A stretch of DNA of 64,000 nucleotides from contig MU858159.1 of NCBI GenBank assembly GCA_033297075.1, positions 1 to 64,000 on the forward strand, given 5' to 3'. The notes below the pieces were generated by a model that ran no database searches, was not told the DNA's origin, and was given only the letters and a program-made list of their open reading frames with translations. The stretch is from Rhypophila decipiens (taxonomy: Eukaryota > Ascomycota > Sordariomycetes > Sordariales > Naviculisporaceae). This document shows, one piece after another, positions 1 to 11,608 of the stretch. Within the stretch, counting starts at the first letter, position 1, and each line of letters opens with the position of its first letter. A program made the position numbers and the translations under genes.

Positions 1-443
1 ATACCATTTACTTGATTGGATCTTCCAATCAAGTCTAGTTGCTCTTTTGGGCTATGTTACGTAGTGGTGTGGTATGTCACGATCGTTACAGTTACAGCCC
101 CTGATGGGTATTGAAAATTGTGGGGTCTTTGTGACATTTGGGGGTTATGTCACGTACCCAGAAATGGACTGCCATAGGGGTCAGACACAGGGATTCTCCA
201 CGATAAGGGATAGCGCTAACTGTCCCTACAGCCCTCCGTAGCAATTTTTGCAACTCGTACCAGGGTTGTCAGGAGCTTCAACGACTACGAACGCGAACCA
301 CCACGATCTCGAACTCAAGGTAGCGCCGGCCACCTCACCACTCAATTGCACACTCAATCGCATGTAATACCACTACCGAACCGACCCGCCTACGACATCA
401 AGAAAGAAATACAAACCAGAACAAACACACCACCACCAACAAA
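1..443. other. Upstream region of the bL31m gene
   Basis: No convincing coding sequence is seen. The part nearest the gene is C- and A-rich, as is common for fungal 5' leaders. The stretch contains GTCACGTA-type words near 148-156, but no factor can be assigned from sequence alone. Confidence 0.5.
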
Positions 444-1073
444 ATGTCCACCAAAATGGGCATGGGCAAGCTCCCATCCTCAGTCCTCGCGCGGCCCCAA
501 GTCCTTCTACCCTCCCCTTCCGCAATACAATCCAGCTCCTCCTCCTCCTCCCCAAGGATACCTCTATCAATAACCCAAGTCCGACACGCGACCTTTGTCC
601 CTCGCCCGCGGAGACCCTACACATTCACCCAGCTCGTCCAGCTCTCCGACGGAAGCACCTACACAGTCCGCACCACAATGCCACACGGTCTCCTCAAATC
701 GACCAAAGACAGCCGGAACCACGTCATCTGGCAGCCATCCAACAAGTCCCTTCGCAACGTGGAAGTAGACGAGGCCGGAAAACTCGCCGCTTTCCGTGAG
801 CGTTTCGGTCGTGGCTGGGATTTGGATTCCAACAAGCCGGCGGCAGAAGAGTCGTCTGCGACTGCTGCTGCTGTCGCTGAAGCAGAGGGCAAGAAGAAGA
901 AGGCGGCAGAAGCACAAGCACCAAAACAAGAGGCGGCGCCGGTAGCACTAGTCGAGGAGGAAGACCCGTACGACTCTTTGACCGACTTGATTAGCAGCTA
1001 TGCGGTCGAGGACAACAGTACCAAGGGCGGAAAGTCGGCCAAGGAGCAGGGCAAGCTGGACAAGAAGAAATAA
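444..1073 (+). CDS. MRPL36: Mitochondrial large-subunit ribosomal protein bL31m
   Basis: This is an intronless 209-residue protein. A Ser/Pro-rich, basic N-terminus with few acidic residues fits a mitochondrial presequence. The core, about residues 45-127, reads as fungal bL31m: RHATFVPRPRRPYTF, then QLSDGSTYTVRTT, then WQPSNKSLRNVEVDEAG and ending FRERFGRGWD. The tail is Ala/Lys/Glu-rich low complexity. The ATG at 444 sits in an AAAATG context just after an A/C-rich leader, and no earlier in-frame ATG fits. It is expected to act in the mitochondrial 54S subunit. The symbol follows the yeast name and the assignment rests on recognised family motifs. The gene converges on VPS5. Confidence 0.85.
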   Translation: MSTKMGMGKLPSSVLARPQVLLPSPSAIQSSSSSSSPRIPLSITQVRHATFVPRPRRPYTFTQLVQLSDGSTYTVRTTMPHGLLKSTKDSRNHVIWQPSNKSLRNVEVDEAGKLAAFRERFGRGWDLDSNKPAAEESSATAAAVAEAEGKKKKAAEAQAPKQEAAPVALVEEEDPYDSLTDLISSYAVEDNSTKGGKSAKEQGKLDKKK

Positions 1074-1560
1074 ATTGTTTTTATTGCGTTAAATGAATGA
1101 CCCAGATGCTGGGTTGCTGTACGAGAGAAAAACAAGACAACGAGAGGGGTTGGGGGGGAGTAGATTCGACAACTGTAGAATATCCTATTCTCATCTTCCA
1201 TTTTGTTCTTATGCCTCGATACTCTTGTATTTAGACAATGTAAATATGTATGTACCATATAAAAGCGAGGAAAGCGCTTGACAAAACCAGCCATTTCGCC
1301 AAAATGAGCACTTGAAGCCGAATTCGTGACCTATATGGACACCTCACTACACAAGGTTTACGTGTGACAACTGTAGAGCGCTGGCCGATTAGCAATTCCA
1401 ACGGATAGCCTACTTCATCGTAGGCAATAAAAATATATGAGCGAGTTAGTTGCTGGCCTGCTAACGATGCCAAGTTGAATCCCCAGCTAACAATTCAGAG
1501 TAAGCACCCGCAACTCCATCATCCTCCTACTGGTCCCATCGACGGCATCACCCCAAAGTT
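1074..1560. other. Convergent 3' intergenic region (bL31m / VPS5)
   Basis: Two genes end towards each other here. The sequence is AT-rich and carries only short ORFs. No RNA gene or repeat is seen; it probably holds both 3' UTRs. Confidence 0.6.
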
Positions 1561-3486
1561 CTAATCTGAGTCCTCGTCGATTCTAGCCCTTGCCCGGTCA
1601 ACAGCGGTATCCCCCACAGGCCTATTGTTACCAGCGCTCTGAATGACAGGAGGCCGATAAAAGACAGTCTCGTCGTCTTCTGCGTCGAGCTGCATCAAGA
1701 ACGTCTCCCATTTCTCAATCAACTAGGTGACAAGAGTTAGCATCCACATACGACGGAAAAACAAGGATCTCAAAAAGGGGGACCAACCTCCTTCTGTGCC
1801 TCAACAGCACCTTCCAAGAAGGTTTCAACACCAGACTTGAAATCCTCCACCTTCTCCTTCTCAAACCTATCCAGCTCGGAGCGCATCAGGCGGCCCATGT
1901 CATCAAACAAGAGTCTCGCCTGGTGCACTTTCCGCTCCGCATCCGCTACCTCAGCGCTGACCTGGTTCAGTCTGTCCTGCTGCGACTTTCCTTGCCTGAG
2001 CAGCTTGTCCTGGGAAGCCTTGCGCTTCTGGAGATCCTGCTCCGCCGTGTGCCAGCTATAATACGCCTTCTGGCGCTGAGTGAAAGACTGCTTCACGCTC
2101 CCAATCAGTCGGATGTACTCCTCAATGATAATACCAAAAGTGAGTACGTCCTGCTGCGCCTGCCGTTCATATACATCACGGATGGTAATCTGCAGTTCGG
2201 AGAGTGCATCCAGTGGGCCGGACAGTGTTGGTGACAGCTCCACCGTAGAAAGGGCATGTAGGGAGGCGGAAAAGTCACCGGCAGCTTCGGCCATGGCTTT
2301 TCGTTGCTGGACCATGCTTTCTAGTGCCTTCAGGAGTGCCTTGAGCTGATTTTCCAATGCATCGAGGTAGACACGACGGTCATGGAACCACTGAATCAAT
2401 AGTGGAAGCGGTTAGCAAACAATCTGCGCATGGTCGCGGTTCCAGTGCCGTTGCAGTCAGTACGGATATACTCACGTCATCTTGTTCGACAAACTTGTTT
2501 GTACTTCCAACATTGATACCCAACGTGCTAAGCATTCCCTTGCTCTCTCCCAAATTTGGCTCTTTGCGCTCCTTGTGCTTGACGTCGATGTTGAAAGTCT
2601 CGCTCTCGAGAAACAGCTTCAAGTCGCCGTCATTTTGCAGTATCGGATGTGCAGCTGTCTTGTTGAGCATCTTCTCCAGGGCCGCACGTCTGGACTCGAC
2701 AAAATTGCTCTCGAATCGGCCGACCGCCTGCTTCTCGGGAGGTGGTGGCACTACCACGCCAGGGTTGTTGGCGTGCAAGGTGTTGTACAGCCATAAGAAG
2801 TCCCGATAACGTCTCTTGACTTCGAACTCGTCTTGTTTGTATGCTTTGGACGTCGTCTATTGCCCAAACATGCCGCAGTTAGTTGATGAACTCGGTAGTC
2901 AGGGGTCTTGAGATGTGAGCAGTACCTTGGTCCTAACGGAATAAACGATATGACTGCTGGTCAAGTCGCCCACTTTGTGCGGGTCGCCAACAGTGATGTG
3001 GAAGCTCGGCTTGGAGGCTTGCTCAACACTAACACTTGGCTGCATTGTGCTGCGAACAGGACTCGGCTGTGCGGGCTGTACTGGCGGCGGGTGCCGCGGA
3101 CCACTTGGCTGCTCGTATGCATCGTCGTCATCAATTCGGTGAGGATCGGGGGGCCCAGATCGCTTTGCAGAAGCGCCAGGTCCGGCAAGTGTTGTTCGTA
3201 AAGGCAGCTGCTCCTTCACCGGCGGAACAGGAGGGGCGAGCGGGAGGGAACCGTCGCCCCCCAATGGGCCACTGGCTCCTAGGGGTCCGAGAGGATCGTC
3301 TTCCACTGATTGTAGTCGGGTAGGTTGCGCAACGAGACGCCGAGGTGTTAAACGAGACGGTCGAGCGGACGACGGAGCTGATGATGTTGAGGGGGCCGGA
3401 GCCGTGCTGGCGGGGGCTGCGTCATCGGTCTGGGAGACCGAAGATTGACTTGCGCCGACACTGCTGTCAGCCCAAGGATCCTCCAT
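1561..3486 (-). CDS. VPS5: Sorting nexin Vps5 (retromer PX-BAR subunit)
   Basis: Four exons (3486-2926, 2856-2476, 2390-1788, 1722-1561) join in frame to 568 residues. Donors are GTACTG, GTGAGT and GTTGGT, and all acceptors end in AG. Residues 1-165 are a Ser/Pro-rich disordered region starting MEDPWADS. A PX phosphoinositide-binding domain follows, with RRYRDFLWLYNTL near residue 202. Then comes a Vps5-type BAR domain (DDWFHDRRVYLDALENQ through EAQKELIEKWETFLMQLDA). The protein should form the membrane-bending half of retromer with Vps17 on endosomes, recycling cargo to the Golgi. Open reading continues upstream of the chosen ATG at 3486, but the MEDPW start matches the usual acidic N-terminus. 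Confidence in family and exon structure is high. Confidence 0.92.
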
Positions 3487-4321
3487 GGTAAGTTTGTTAG
3501 AATACCCAAAAATAACTGCAAGTTGAGGAACGGGTGCCCTTGACGCGAATTGATCGAGTCTTGATCTGGGTTGGAAGATAGCAGGTCGCTGTATCGCCGA
3601 TTCGGTATAAGCAAACGAGCTCGGTTGACGTGAGCTCAGCTGCCAGGCGCCAGGCCACTGGGGGTTGACAGACGCTTGGGCCAATTGCTTGGCTTGGCAG
3701 GGGTCACCGTGAAATCCGTACGGATATCCGTATGAAAATGAAATACAGCATTACACAATACTCAAGCGCACTCACTACATGGAACTGACCTTGATCGCAG
3801 CTTTAAATGCTTAATGGATTGTGAATGTGGTTAAGTTGAGACGTTGGCATACTTCAAACCCATTAAGCATATCACATACAGGCCTAGCACTTTGTCCCGA
3901 ACTCCAAGCAGATACAATGTAACTTGTCGATTTGCCGTGGAGTTCTGTGTTGGATTGATCAATGCACCTGCCATAGTATTCTTTTAGTAATATGCTAGAG
4001 TACTGACTGCCTCTTGTGCAAGCTCAAGTCCAAGTCGGTGGTATCGCTAATTCCATAATCCATGTACGCCTTTGCTATTTTACCATCCGTTTCTCGCAGC
4101 TGCTATTCCAGGCTCCATGCGCCCGCATAGACCGAATCCCCCAGCCATGCAACCAGAAACTCCATGGCAAACAATTCCCAAGGAAGAACGGTGCTAAAAA
4201 TAAATAAATAAAATTGAGAACAACCAGTGGCAAGCTATAGCTTCCCGCAGCGCCTCTTTCCTCGAATTCAGCACCTCCTCTAGTTGTAAAGCTGATATTC
4301 GTCCATTGACCCCATGCGGCG
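3487..4321. other. Intergenic region between VPS5 start and TAF5 stop
   Basis: Both flanking genes lie on the minus strand, so this region holds the VPS5 promoter and the TAF5 3' UTR. Only short ORFs are present and no element is recognised. Confidence 0.5.
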
Positions 4322-7194
4322 CTAACGCTCTGGGTCATAGCATCCACCAGCCACAACAAGATTCATCCGTGAGAATTTGACCTTCATCACCGGAGTCTTC
4401 TTGGTCGAAAAGGCGCTGATCTGGTCGGGTGTTATCTGCACCTCCTTCCCCTTTTTCTTCCCAGTTCCCCCTCCTGTCCCGCTGCCCACAGTAGTACTTG
4501 TAGTGGTTGTATTTGTAGGTTGTGTTGGCGCTCCGCCCACTGTTATCGATCGACCGTCTCCAGAGCCGCCTACTGCAATACTATCCCCGCTGGCTGTTGC
4601 TCCATCAGGCTGTTGACCAGCGGCGGTTGCAGGAGCAGTGATTGCGTTTGCCTTGCTGGGATCAGCAGGCAACTCAACGTCCCAGATGCGAACAGTGCCA
4701 TCCAGCCCTCCAGAGACGAGGACTGTAGATTCTACGCTGAAATCGAGTGATGGGATGCCGCCTTTGCCGTGGCCACGACAGCGCTTGATTCGGGTTCCCT
4801 TCTCGATGTCCCAGAAGAAGATGTTTCCGCCGATATCTGCACTGGCCAAAACTTTGCCGTTGGGGGCACATTTCAAGCTGCTGATGTAATCCGTATGACC
4901 GGTAAATATGCGGACGCAGCCCCCTGTTGTGACGGACCACATACGAATCGTCTTGTCAGTCTCGTCCGAGGCCGAAAAGACATAAGTTCCGTTTGGGTGC
5001 CAGGTGATGGCTGAAATGCTGGTATCGTGGCCAACCATGATGCGCTGCGCAGAAGCGTGGTCTTGGGCAAAAACACGCACGGTCTTGTCCCAGCCTGCGG
5101 TAGCAAAATAGTGACCATGGGGACCCCAGAGCACGCGGAAGACTGGTCCATCATGGGCCTTGTAGACGCAAAGACATGCCCATACGTCCAGAGACCACAG
5201 CCGAACCTGGCCATCGGCTGAGCAAGACAGTAGTAGCTTCGTGCTTGTATCGGGTTGTGGGCCGTCCACGTCTTGGAGTATGTTTCGATCAAGGTTTCCG
5301 GTAGAATCGGAGAACGAAACGCCATATACCGGAGCAGAATGTCCGATAAGTTTGCGGTTGTTTACCTTCAGGTCCTTCTCTCCGCTGTTCGCGGTTGGCA
5401 GTGGCTTGCCCGTGAGCGACCACACGCGAATATACGAGTCCATAGTGCCGACCGCAACCAGTTGATGATCATTCGAGAAATCCATACACGAGACACTGGA
5501 AAGAATAGTTAGCCAAGACCTGCTGTAGCACGTGCCGTATTTTCTCTTACCTCCCAAGCGTGTTGTGAAAAGTGAACATGCATGCCGACACAGCCACGCC
5601 AACACCGCCTGTTCGTCCCTCTATCTTGAACCTGTCTCGATTCTCGCGAACCTTCTGCATCTCCATGACGACGTCTCGCGCTCGGGAGGGAGGAAGCGGA
5701 ACATCGGTCCGTCCTGGGACATCTGCGCTCTCTTCTCTCTTGATCCTCCTGTCAAACTCCTCCACGAGAGTGGGAACGCCCTGGGCAGGCGGATGGAGTT
5801 TATCCTCGTCCTCCAGCTCGGCTCTCACATCGTCTCTCAGGTCGGGTTCCATCGGCAAGGGCCCAAGCTTCAGTGGTGCAGAGGTGTCGAGAACATCCTT
5901 GTTGGAAATACCAGTGAAGACGCCTGGAATGCCCTCATGGACATCGATCTCATCAAGGTCGATATTTTGTGTACGTCGGTAGATGGCTTCGAAGCTGTAA
6001 GGTTCTATAGGTCCCCGTGCGCTGACCTCTACCCTACAGAAGGTCTGTAGAATGTATGTGACAGTTGCGCCGCCGTTGTCCGCTTCCCGCTCGAGAAAGT
6101 GAAACAGATTTCCAGCAAGGGACTGGTTTAACGGAATGCTGTACTTGTTCTCTCTATACGCTCGAGCCGTTTGGTTCTCACGAACATGCTGGGGCAGCGT
6201 GATAATGGCAAAGAGATTTAAGGATTCTTGATGAGTTGCCTCAAACTCTGGTCGGAGGGCGGCCATGAAATTCTTGGCTTCCTCATTGTGCCCCTGTGAG
6301 ACCAGCTCCAGATAGGAATAGACGAAGACGGGCCAAAGGAGTTTTCTCAGCTCGAACTGGATGTTGTCAGATCAGTCACTTTGGTTAACAGTAGTACTCT
6401 GTAATCTTACCTTGTAGATGTCGAGATTCTTGTCCACCCAATCCCGGAGGAGGATAAAAGCCTTCATGTATTTCTTGGGGCCGTTATCTTCACTTCTCGC
6501 AGCGGGTCGCCCGTCAGGCCCAAGGTTTGAGGTTTCCTGTCGAAAAACAGCCTCTGTTTTGGTGAAGCCTTTTTTCTTGAGATAATCGGTGACCTTAACC
6601 GTCATTCAAGTTAGCTTCTATGGCGAACGTATACGTGCAAAGTAGGAAATTCTTGCGCTTGCGAGATAACGTTCGGTGCCCCGACTTGTGGATGTTGAGG
6701 GCGCCATTGTGGACGGGCTGTGAGGGTCTCTCCAAGGTTATGTCGTAAGCCCAGAAAGGTTCGACGATGATCGAGTTCGGTAATGAGGAATTGCCGAAAT
6801 TTAGAGTTGCCGATTTGAGAGGAAGAATGCATGCAATAAAAATTGGGTTTGGTGTGCAGTTCGTTACCTTCCGACGCCACTGAATGTAGTTTGGTTGGCT
6901 GGGAAGGAGTTGAGGTTGAGATGAAACCTCGAGATTCAACATGTCACAGGGCCGCAGCACAATAGCACAAGAGCAACAGATGAAATCTGACCAGACAGTT
7001 AGAAAATAACATCAACTTACAATCTGGTTCAAATTTTGGGCAGACTGCGGTGGGCCGTTGGTCGTCGCCGTCGTCGTCGTGGTTGGAGCCGCCCCTGTGT
7101 TCGGTCCAGCACCACCCGCCGACTGAGGTTGCCCTCCATAAGATCCGCCCCCTGCAGGAGCTTGCCCTCCACCCTGGGGAGCAGTGTTTGACAT
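4322..7194 (-). CDS. TAF5: TFIID subunit TAF5 (WD40 repeat)
   Basis: Exons 7194-7021, 6593-6411, 6356-5551 and 5495-4322 give 778 residues. The N-terminus is Gly/Gln/Thr-rich. A LisH segment ([20 protein letters not shown]) lies near residue 59. The TAF5 NTD2 domain follows, with [20 protein letters not shown] near residue 128. Several WD40 repeats run from about residue 388 to 650 ([19 protein letters not shown], then repeats ending [36 protein letters not shown]). A Gly/Thr-rich linker precedes a conserved tail ending [15 protein letters not shown]5 scaffolds TFIID and, in fungi, also SAGA. The first intron (6594-7020, 427 nt) is unusually long; its CTAAC branch site and GTAAGT donor support it. 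MED11 lies divergently upstream. Confidence 0.92.
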
Positions 7195-7964
7195 TATAAT
7201 CGAGACGTGAGGTTAGTGAGATGTTGTTGAGTTGGACCTGACCTCAGGTATGAGACCTGTGGTCGTCAAGTGACGAAGCACTCGTCCCCGGTGTTTGATC
7301 AGCACGGTTGGCAAGACTCGTATACAGATGTCAGGCTGGTTGAATGGATGGTGGGATGACTGTAGTGACCAAAGTGAACTAATTCTGTTTGATAATGTGA
7401 TTGATGTTGATACCAAGGATGATTGAGGCTCAAGTGCTCTCAACGCGACTGGACAGGGGTTCGTGTTTAAAGTTGCTTGGAGGCGCAACAGGGGTCGTGG
7501 GAGACAAACGGGATCACGTGGGCGTAAAAACCGGGTACCAGTATTGTTTTTTTAACTCAAAGAACACTTGAAGGACCTCAGCTAATTGTCAAAAGGAACA
7601 TGATTAGTACTTCAAAAAGCCGGTATAGTCCAAATATCGGTATCATGAGTAAACGCTGAAACTAATTCGTATATTATTTAGAAAGAGTAATCAGTACCTT
7701 GTAGTGTACAAAATACGGATGTGTATCCGTACGATCGTAACCTCCTGCAGGACGACCCACATTTACCCATCAGCCAGGCTAACGCCAAGCTTTCTTGGTG
7801 CTGTTGCATTCGCGGGGCACCACTTGAGGTCCAAACAGTCGTTATCCGCAGAGGTTCCTCTACACCACCAAATTCGAACGTCTACCGAACAAAACTCCCT
7901 GAGAAACCCATTCAGAGTGCGCGCGCAATTCTGATATAAATTGTGAAGTTGCTATCAGTCAGCC
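7195..7964. promoter_or_regulatory. Divergent promoter region of TAF5 and MED11
   Basis: Two genes for Pol II general machinery (TFIID and Mediator) are transcribed away from this 770-bp region. No TATA box stands out at usual distances. The only ORFs are short. Shared regulation is an inference from the arrangement. Confidence 0.5.
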
Positions 7965-8684
7965 ATGGAATACCACAACAGCTCGCAGCTTCCGGGCTTC
8001 AATGCCAATGGAGCTGGAGGCTCCGCAGTCGACATTCATGAACCTTTCACTGTCGCCGAGCACATGGAACAGCTCAGCAAGATCGAAATCGTACGAGCAC
8101 TTTCATTCCACGTTTTCATGCCACCAAGCTAGAAACTAACGCTGTATTGTTTAACATAGGACATTGTTTCTCTACCCATTTACGCAAGCGAAGCCTTGAA
8201 GATCATAGTGCAGCCCCCAGATGCCTCCGGCGACAACACCATGGGGGACTCCATGTCAGCAGACAAATATACAGCCGTTCAGAGCCAGTTCATCGAGACG
8301 TTGGATAGGATAGACAAGCTCCTCAAGCGACAGATCTTTGCCCTCGAAGAAGCAGGCATCATCACACTACGCGGTTCGTCCGACCGAGCAGCCGCCACAG
8401 CCGATGGTAGCATGTCGAACGATTCTGCAAATCAGTCGTTCAACCAGTCATTCAACAGTGCCGGGACATCCTCACAGCAAGACGGAGCTATTGGCTCTCG
8501 TACGAAGGGGCCTGTCGCCAGTCTAGATCCGGATGGCATGGGGCGATACGGCAAACTTGACACCGGTGTGCTCAACATCGCCAGCAACACGGTTGAGCGG
8601 GATATGGAGAGTGAACTGTGGAAGAGGGCAAAGGAACATTTAACAAAGGTGGCGGCAAACCAGGGAGATAGGATGCAGGAGTGA
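7965..8684 (+). CDS. MED11: Mediator complex subunit 11
   Basis: Two exons (7965-8090 and 8160-8684) join in frame to 216 residues; the 69-nt intron has a GTACGA donor and an ATAG acceptor. The conserved Med11 core includes FTVAEHMEQLSKIEI-DIVSLPIYASEALKI near residues 28-57 and, further on, QSQFIETLDRIDKLLKRQIFALEEAGII. A Ser/Asn/Gln-rich linker follows, then a helical end (ERDMESELWKRAKEHLTKVA). MED11 pairs with MED22 in the Mediator head and contacts Pol II and TFIIH. Length is normal for filamentous fungi, in which the linker is expanded. The ATG at 7965 gives the only complete N-terminal core. Confidence 0.85.
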
Positions 8685-9115
8685 TTCGGTAACGATTCAC
8701 TGGACCATTTGGTCAGTCCGATGCTTAATCACTCAAGATTTGGTCTGGGAGCCTTGCACAAGGGATATGTGCTTGTTTCTCCAACCACGATGCAATCAGT
8801 AAAATCGTACGTTCCTCTCCATTATTTTATTCAGGGGTGCAGCAGACTCACTATCACCACAGATTCAGCGGAGCTCGTGCAGGCTTTGAATCCTTTGTGT
8901 CTGCATCTGGACCTGTAACAATCAGCGCCAACCGCTTCCTCCAATGACCCAAAACCCAGACTCCATGATGAGTTCATTCACCGAATTCCCAAAAGCGGAT
9001 AACATTCCCGGAGAAACAGTCCTGTTGTTCATAATCTAACATTCCTCGTCTGTCCGAGATGACTTGGAGAGCCCGTGGCTTGTCAGACGTGATCTGGGGA
9101 CCTTATTTCCCGGAG
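8685..9115. other. Convergent 3' intergenic region
   Basis: MED11 and the minus-strand secreted-protein gene end towards each other here. Only short ORFs are present and no repeat or RNA gene is recognised. Confidence 0.5.
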
Positions 9116-9848
9116 TCAAACCCGGCAAATCCGGTCATACCCACCAGCACCCATAGTACCGGTAGATGACTCAAAGACCGAAGGTGGCAGGCTACCTTGC
9201 TCATGTCAGCATGCGAGCTTCCTCTTATAGCCTTCATCAATTTGTTGAGACTTACACAGCGTCAAACAGAACACAGCTGGAACGGTCGTTTGAGGTACCC
9301 GGCTGATCTGTCATGGTTGAGAATATATGTCAGTCTAGTGCATCTTCACGTCAATCATCATGCCTGATCGGGAATTTCTTACCGTGCCAAACAAAGAAGG
9401 AGCTGCAGCCCTCAGCTGCATTGCAGGTGTACTGGCACTTGAAAGCTCCGTAAGGGTCGCTTCCAATGGGAGCAGCAATATACTATGTAATTGGCATATA
9501 TCTTAGCCTTGGCAGCAATGTATGGTCTTGATATGCATCAGATGCCTGACCTGGCGAGCGGAGCCTAAGAGCATTCGGACTTACGTGGGGTCCAGAGACG
9601 AAGTGAGCGTTATACCAGTCCTTGTTGATAGTATACGAGGTCAAGTTAACGGCTGGTAGAACCAAGGTGAAGCCGTCAATAGGAAACTCTGGATGCAGCT
9701 GGGTAGCTGGCACGCCGTCTGTACAGGTGCTCTCGCTGGCATCGCGCGCAGAGGTGCCCACGTCGGCTCGAGTAGGAGTTGCCGGGGCTGCGATGACTGC
9801 TGTGGCCAGAGCAGCCAGCGAGATCAATAGCTTCTTAATGGTAGTCAT
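9116..9848 (-). CDS. Small secreted cysteine-containing protein, function unknown
   Basis: Four exons (9848-9585, 9482-9383, 9307-9256, 9191-9116) give 163 residues. The start MTTIKKLLISLAALATAVIA is a clear signal peptide with likely cleavage after an Ala near position 20. The mature part has six cysteines, in the contexts STCTDG, FKCQYTCNAAEGC, RSSCVLF and DRICRV. The pattern FKCQYTC-SSFFVWH-CVLFDAV-GGYDRIC resembles a PAN/apple-like fold common in secreted fungal proteins of unknown role; that likeness is my inference. The last acceptor has alternatives 2-6 nt apart. The one at 9192-9193 was chosen because it yields the GGYDRIC ending; another would give a longer, unlike tail. It could be an effector or wall-associated protein. 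Placement is at the edge of the large gene desert. Confidence 0.7.
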
Positions 9849-11499
9849 TCCAGATACCGACTATTCGAAGTTGACGAGAGAGGCAAATCGGTAGAGAGGT
9901 CGGAGTGTTACTGATGTAAGACAGCAAAGGGGTGCTCTTAGGCGATTGAGGCTGTTTTAATCTCTGGCTTGGGCAGGTGTCTTGTGATTTTGGAATGATC
10001 GAGATGATCTCACTCCGAAGACAGTTCAGTTGGGGAAGGAGCGAACCAAGCCAGCACGTGGTAACCTATCTCGGGTGAGGCTTTCGATGAGATGGCTCAA
10101 AATGAGATATAGGTCATGTCTGCTTGTCAGTTACCGGGAACTGGGACGAAGAGTCGGGATGAAGTCCCATGTGCAGAATCGTGCTGAAAGGCATATCAGG
10201 TATGGGAGTACAAGTCAAAGGTCTTCCTTCAGCTTCGCAAATTGTGAGCCAACATCCCTGTCCCTTTCTGGAAATTTGTATAAAGGCTGCCTCTCCATTC
10301 TGTGTAATCTTGTACATGTTGATCTGTCAAAAACTGCGCCTGCGAGATCTCACTCAATTTCACCATCGCACAAAACCAGTACAAGTACAGTCCACACGGG
10401 GAAAGGGGTCGGCTTCCCGGGACTCATACTGGACACTTTCATCCAAATAAGCCACAAACGCGAATTACCCAAGTAAAGTAGATTGCCAGCTCTGTTGAGC
10501 AATAACAGACAAACAAGCCTTTTACTTGGTTGCTACCATTTTCAAGTTTCCGCTCCAGTCCCTGCTTCACCCCCTGCCAAGATATATTATCTTCCCATAG
10601 TATCATCTCAAAAGATGAAGACTCCAATCTTTCCCATGAAAAGATGAGTCTCTGTAGCCAATTATCTGTGCGGTTCTCGCGGCTAATCGGCTCGAACGTT
10701 CATGACCAAACATAAGCCACGTCCATGCTCGGTACATGTCCTCTCGATTCATATCACCAAGACCTGGCACGGAAGGTGTCTAAGGCAGTCCATCAATTGC
10801 ATTATGATCATCCTAACTTCCCTAGTTCAAGTGGAAGAAAGTGAGTATTCTCGCCACCTGTCCTACGTTGTGAGTCGTGACCCTTCATGGGCAAGACGAG
10901 GGAACATGACAACCCCGAGTAATGGACACAATACTCACGGCGAGTCTTCCCCGAAGTCATACAATCCGATCGTAGCGGCCTGCATATGCCACTGCCCCTG
11001 AAGCTAGAGCTATACACAACCAATCAGGTGATTCAAGGACTGAGAAGTAAACAACATACGCAAAGCTAGCTTGGGACCAAGTGCCTTCAGGTCACTACAT
11101 GTAACCGACCGTTGAAGCAAAAAGCAAATTTCAGCTATAATGAGGCTGCTGTTTGAGACAGCTGAGATGGGATACTAGAAGGGCTCTTGCTTATGTTGGA
11201 AATGACACTGGTCCTCGCTCATCACGCCTCCTACTTTCCGACCTTCAAAAGCTTTGCTCAAGACACATCCTTTCAGCTCCAACACAGCGATTCTCTTACA
11301 GCGCCATCCTCCACAACAAAAACTCAAATACAAGATCCATCAGAACTATGTTTTTACAAGTTGACAAAGCTGGCTCAGTGGATCCCAAAATAACAGAAGC
11401 TCCACAATGGCTTTCAATCTTACAAACTCTCAACCCAACCTGAGTCAGGCACAACTCTTATACTCCATTTCCAAAGCAGCATTCATCAACAAGCAACAA
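9849..11499. other. Gene-poor intergenic region
   Basis: It contains the upstream region of the secreted-protein gene. The longest ORF here (about 148 codons near 10030) begins with TTG, has no recognisable domain and is not accepted. No other feature is seen. Confidence 0.45.
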
Positions 11500-11608
11500 G
11501 GGACCATGGCGCAGTTGGTTAGCGCGCAGGTCTCATAGCAATCAAGCTATGATCTGGTGAGATATCAGAGTCATCCTGAGGTCGTGAGTTCGATCCTCAC
11601 TGGTCCCA
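11500..11608 (+). tRNA. tRNA-Met (CAT), elongator, with intron
   Basis: A seven-base-pair acceptor stem is formed by GGGACCA at 11500-11506 and TGGTCCC at 11601-11607, with discriminator A at 11608. The D-arm region (GCGCAGTTGGTTAGCGC) and the T-arm (GTGAGTTCGATCCTCAC) are intact. The anticodon CAT lies at 11534-11536. An intron of about 35 nt (11538-11572) is inserted one base 3' of the anticodon, the canonical eukaryotic position. The spliced anticodon arm, CTCATAA within CAGGT/TCCTG, matches eukaryotic elongator rather than initiator tRNA-Met. T-rich sequence downstream (TTTATTTTTGTTTTTC, from about 11668) could serve as a Pol III terminator. Confidence 0.93.

Noticed and set aside
10030..10476. 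148-codon plus-strand frame
   Set aside because: It begins with TTG, has basic low-information composition and no motif.
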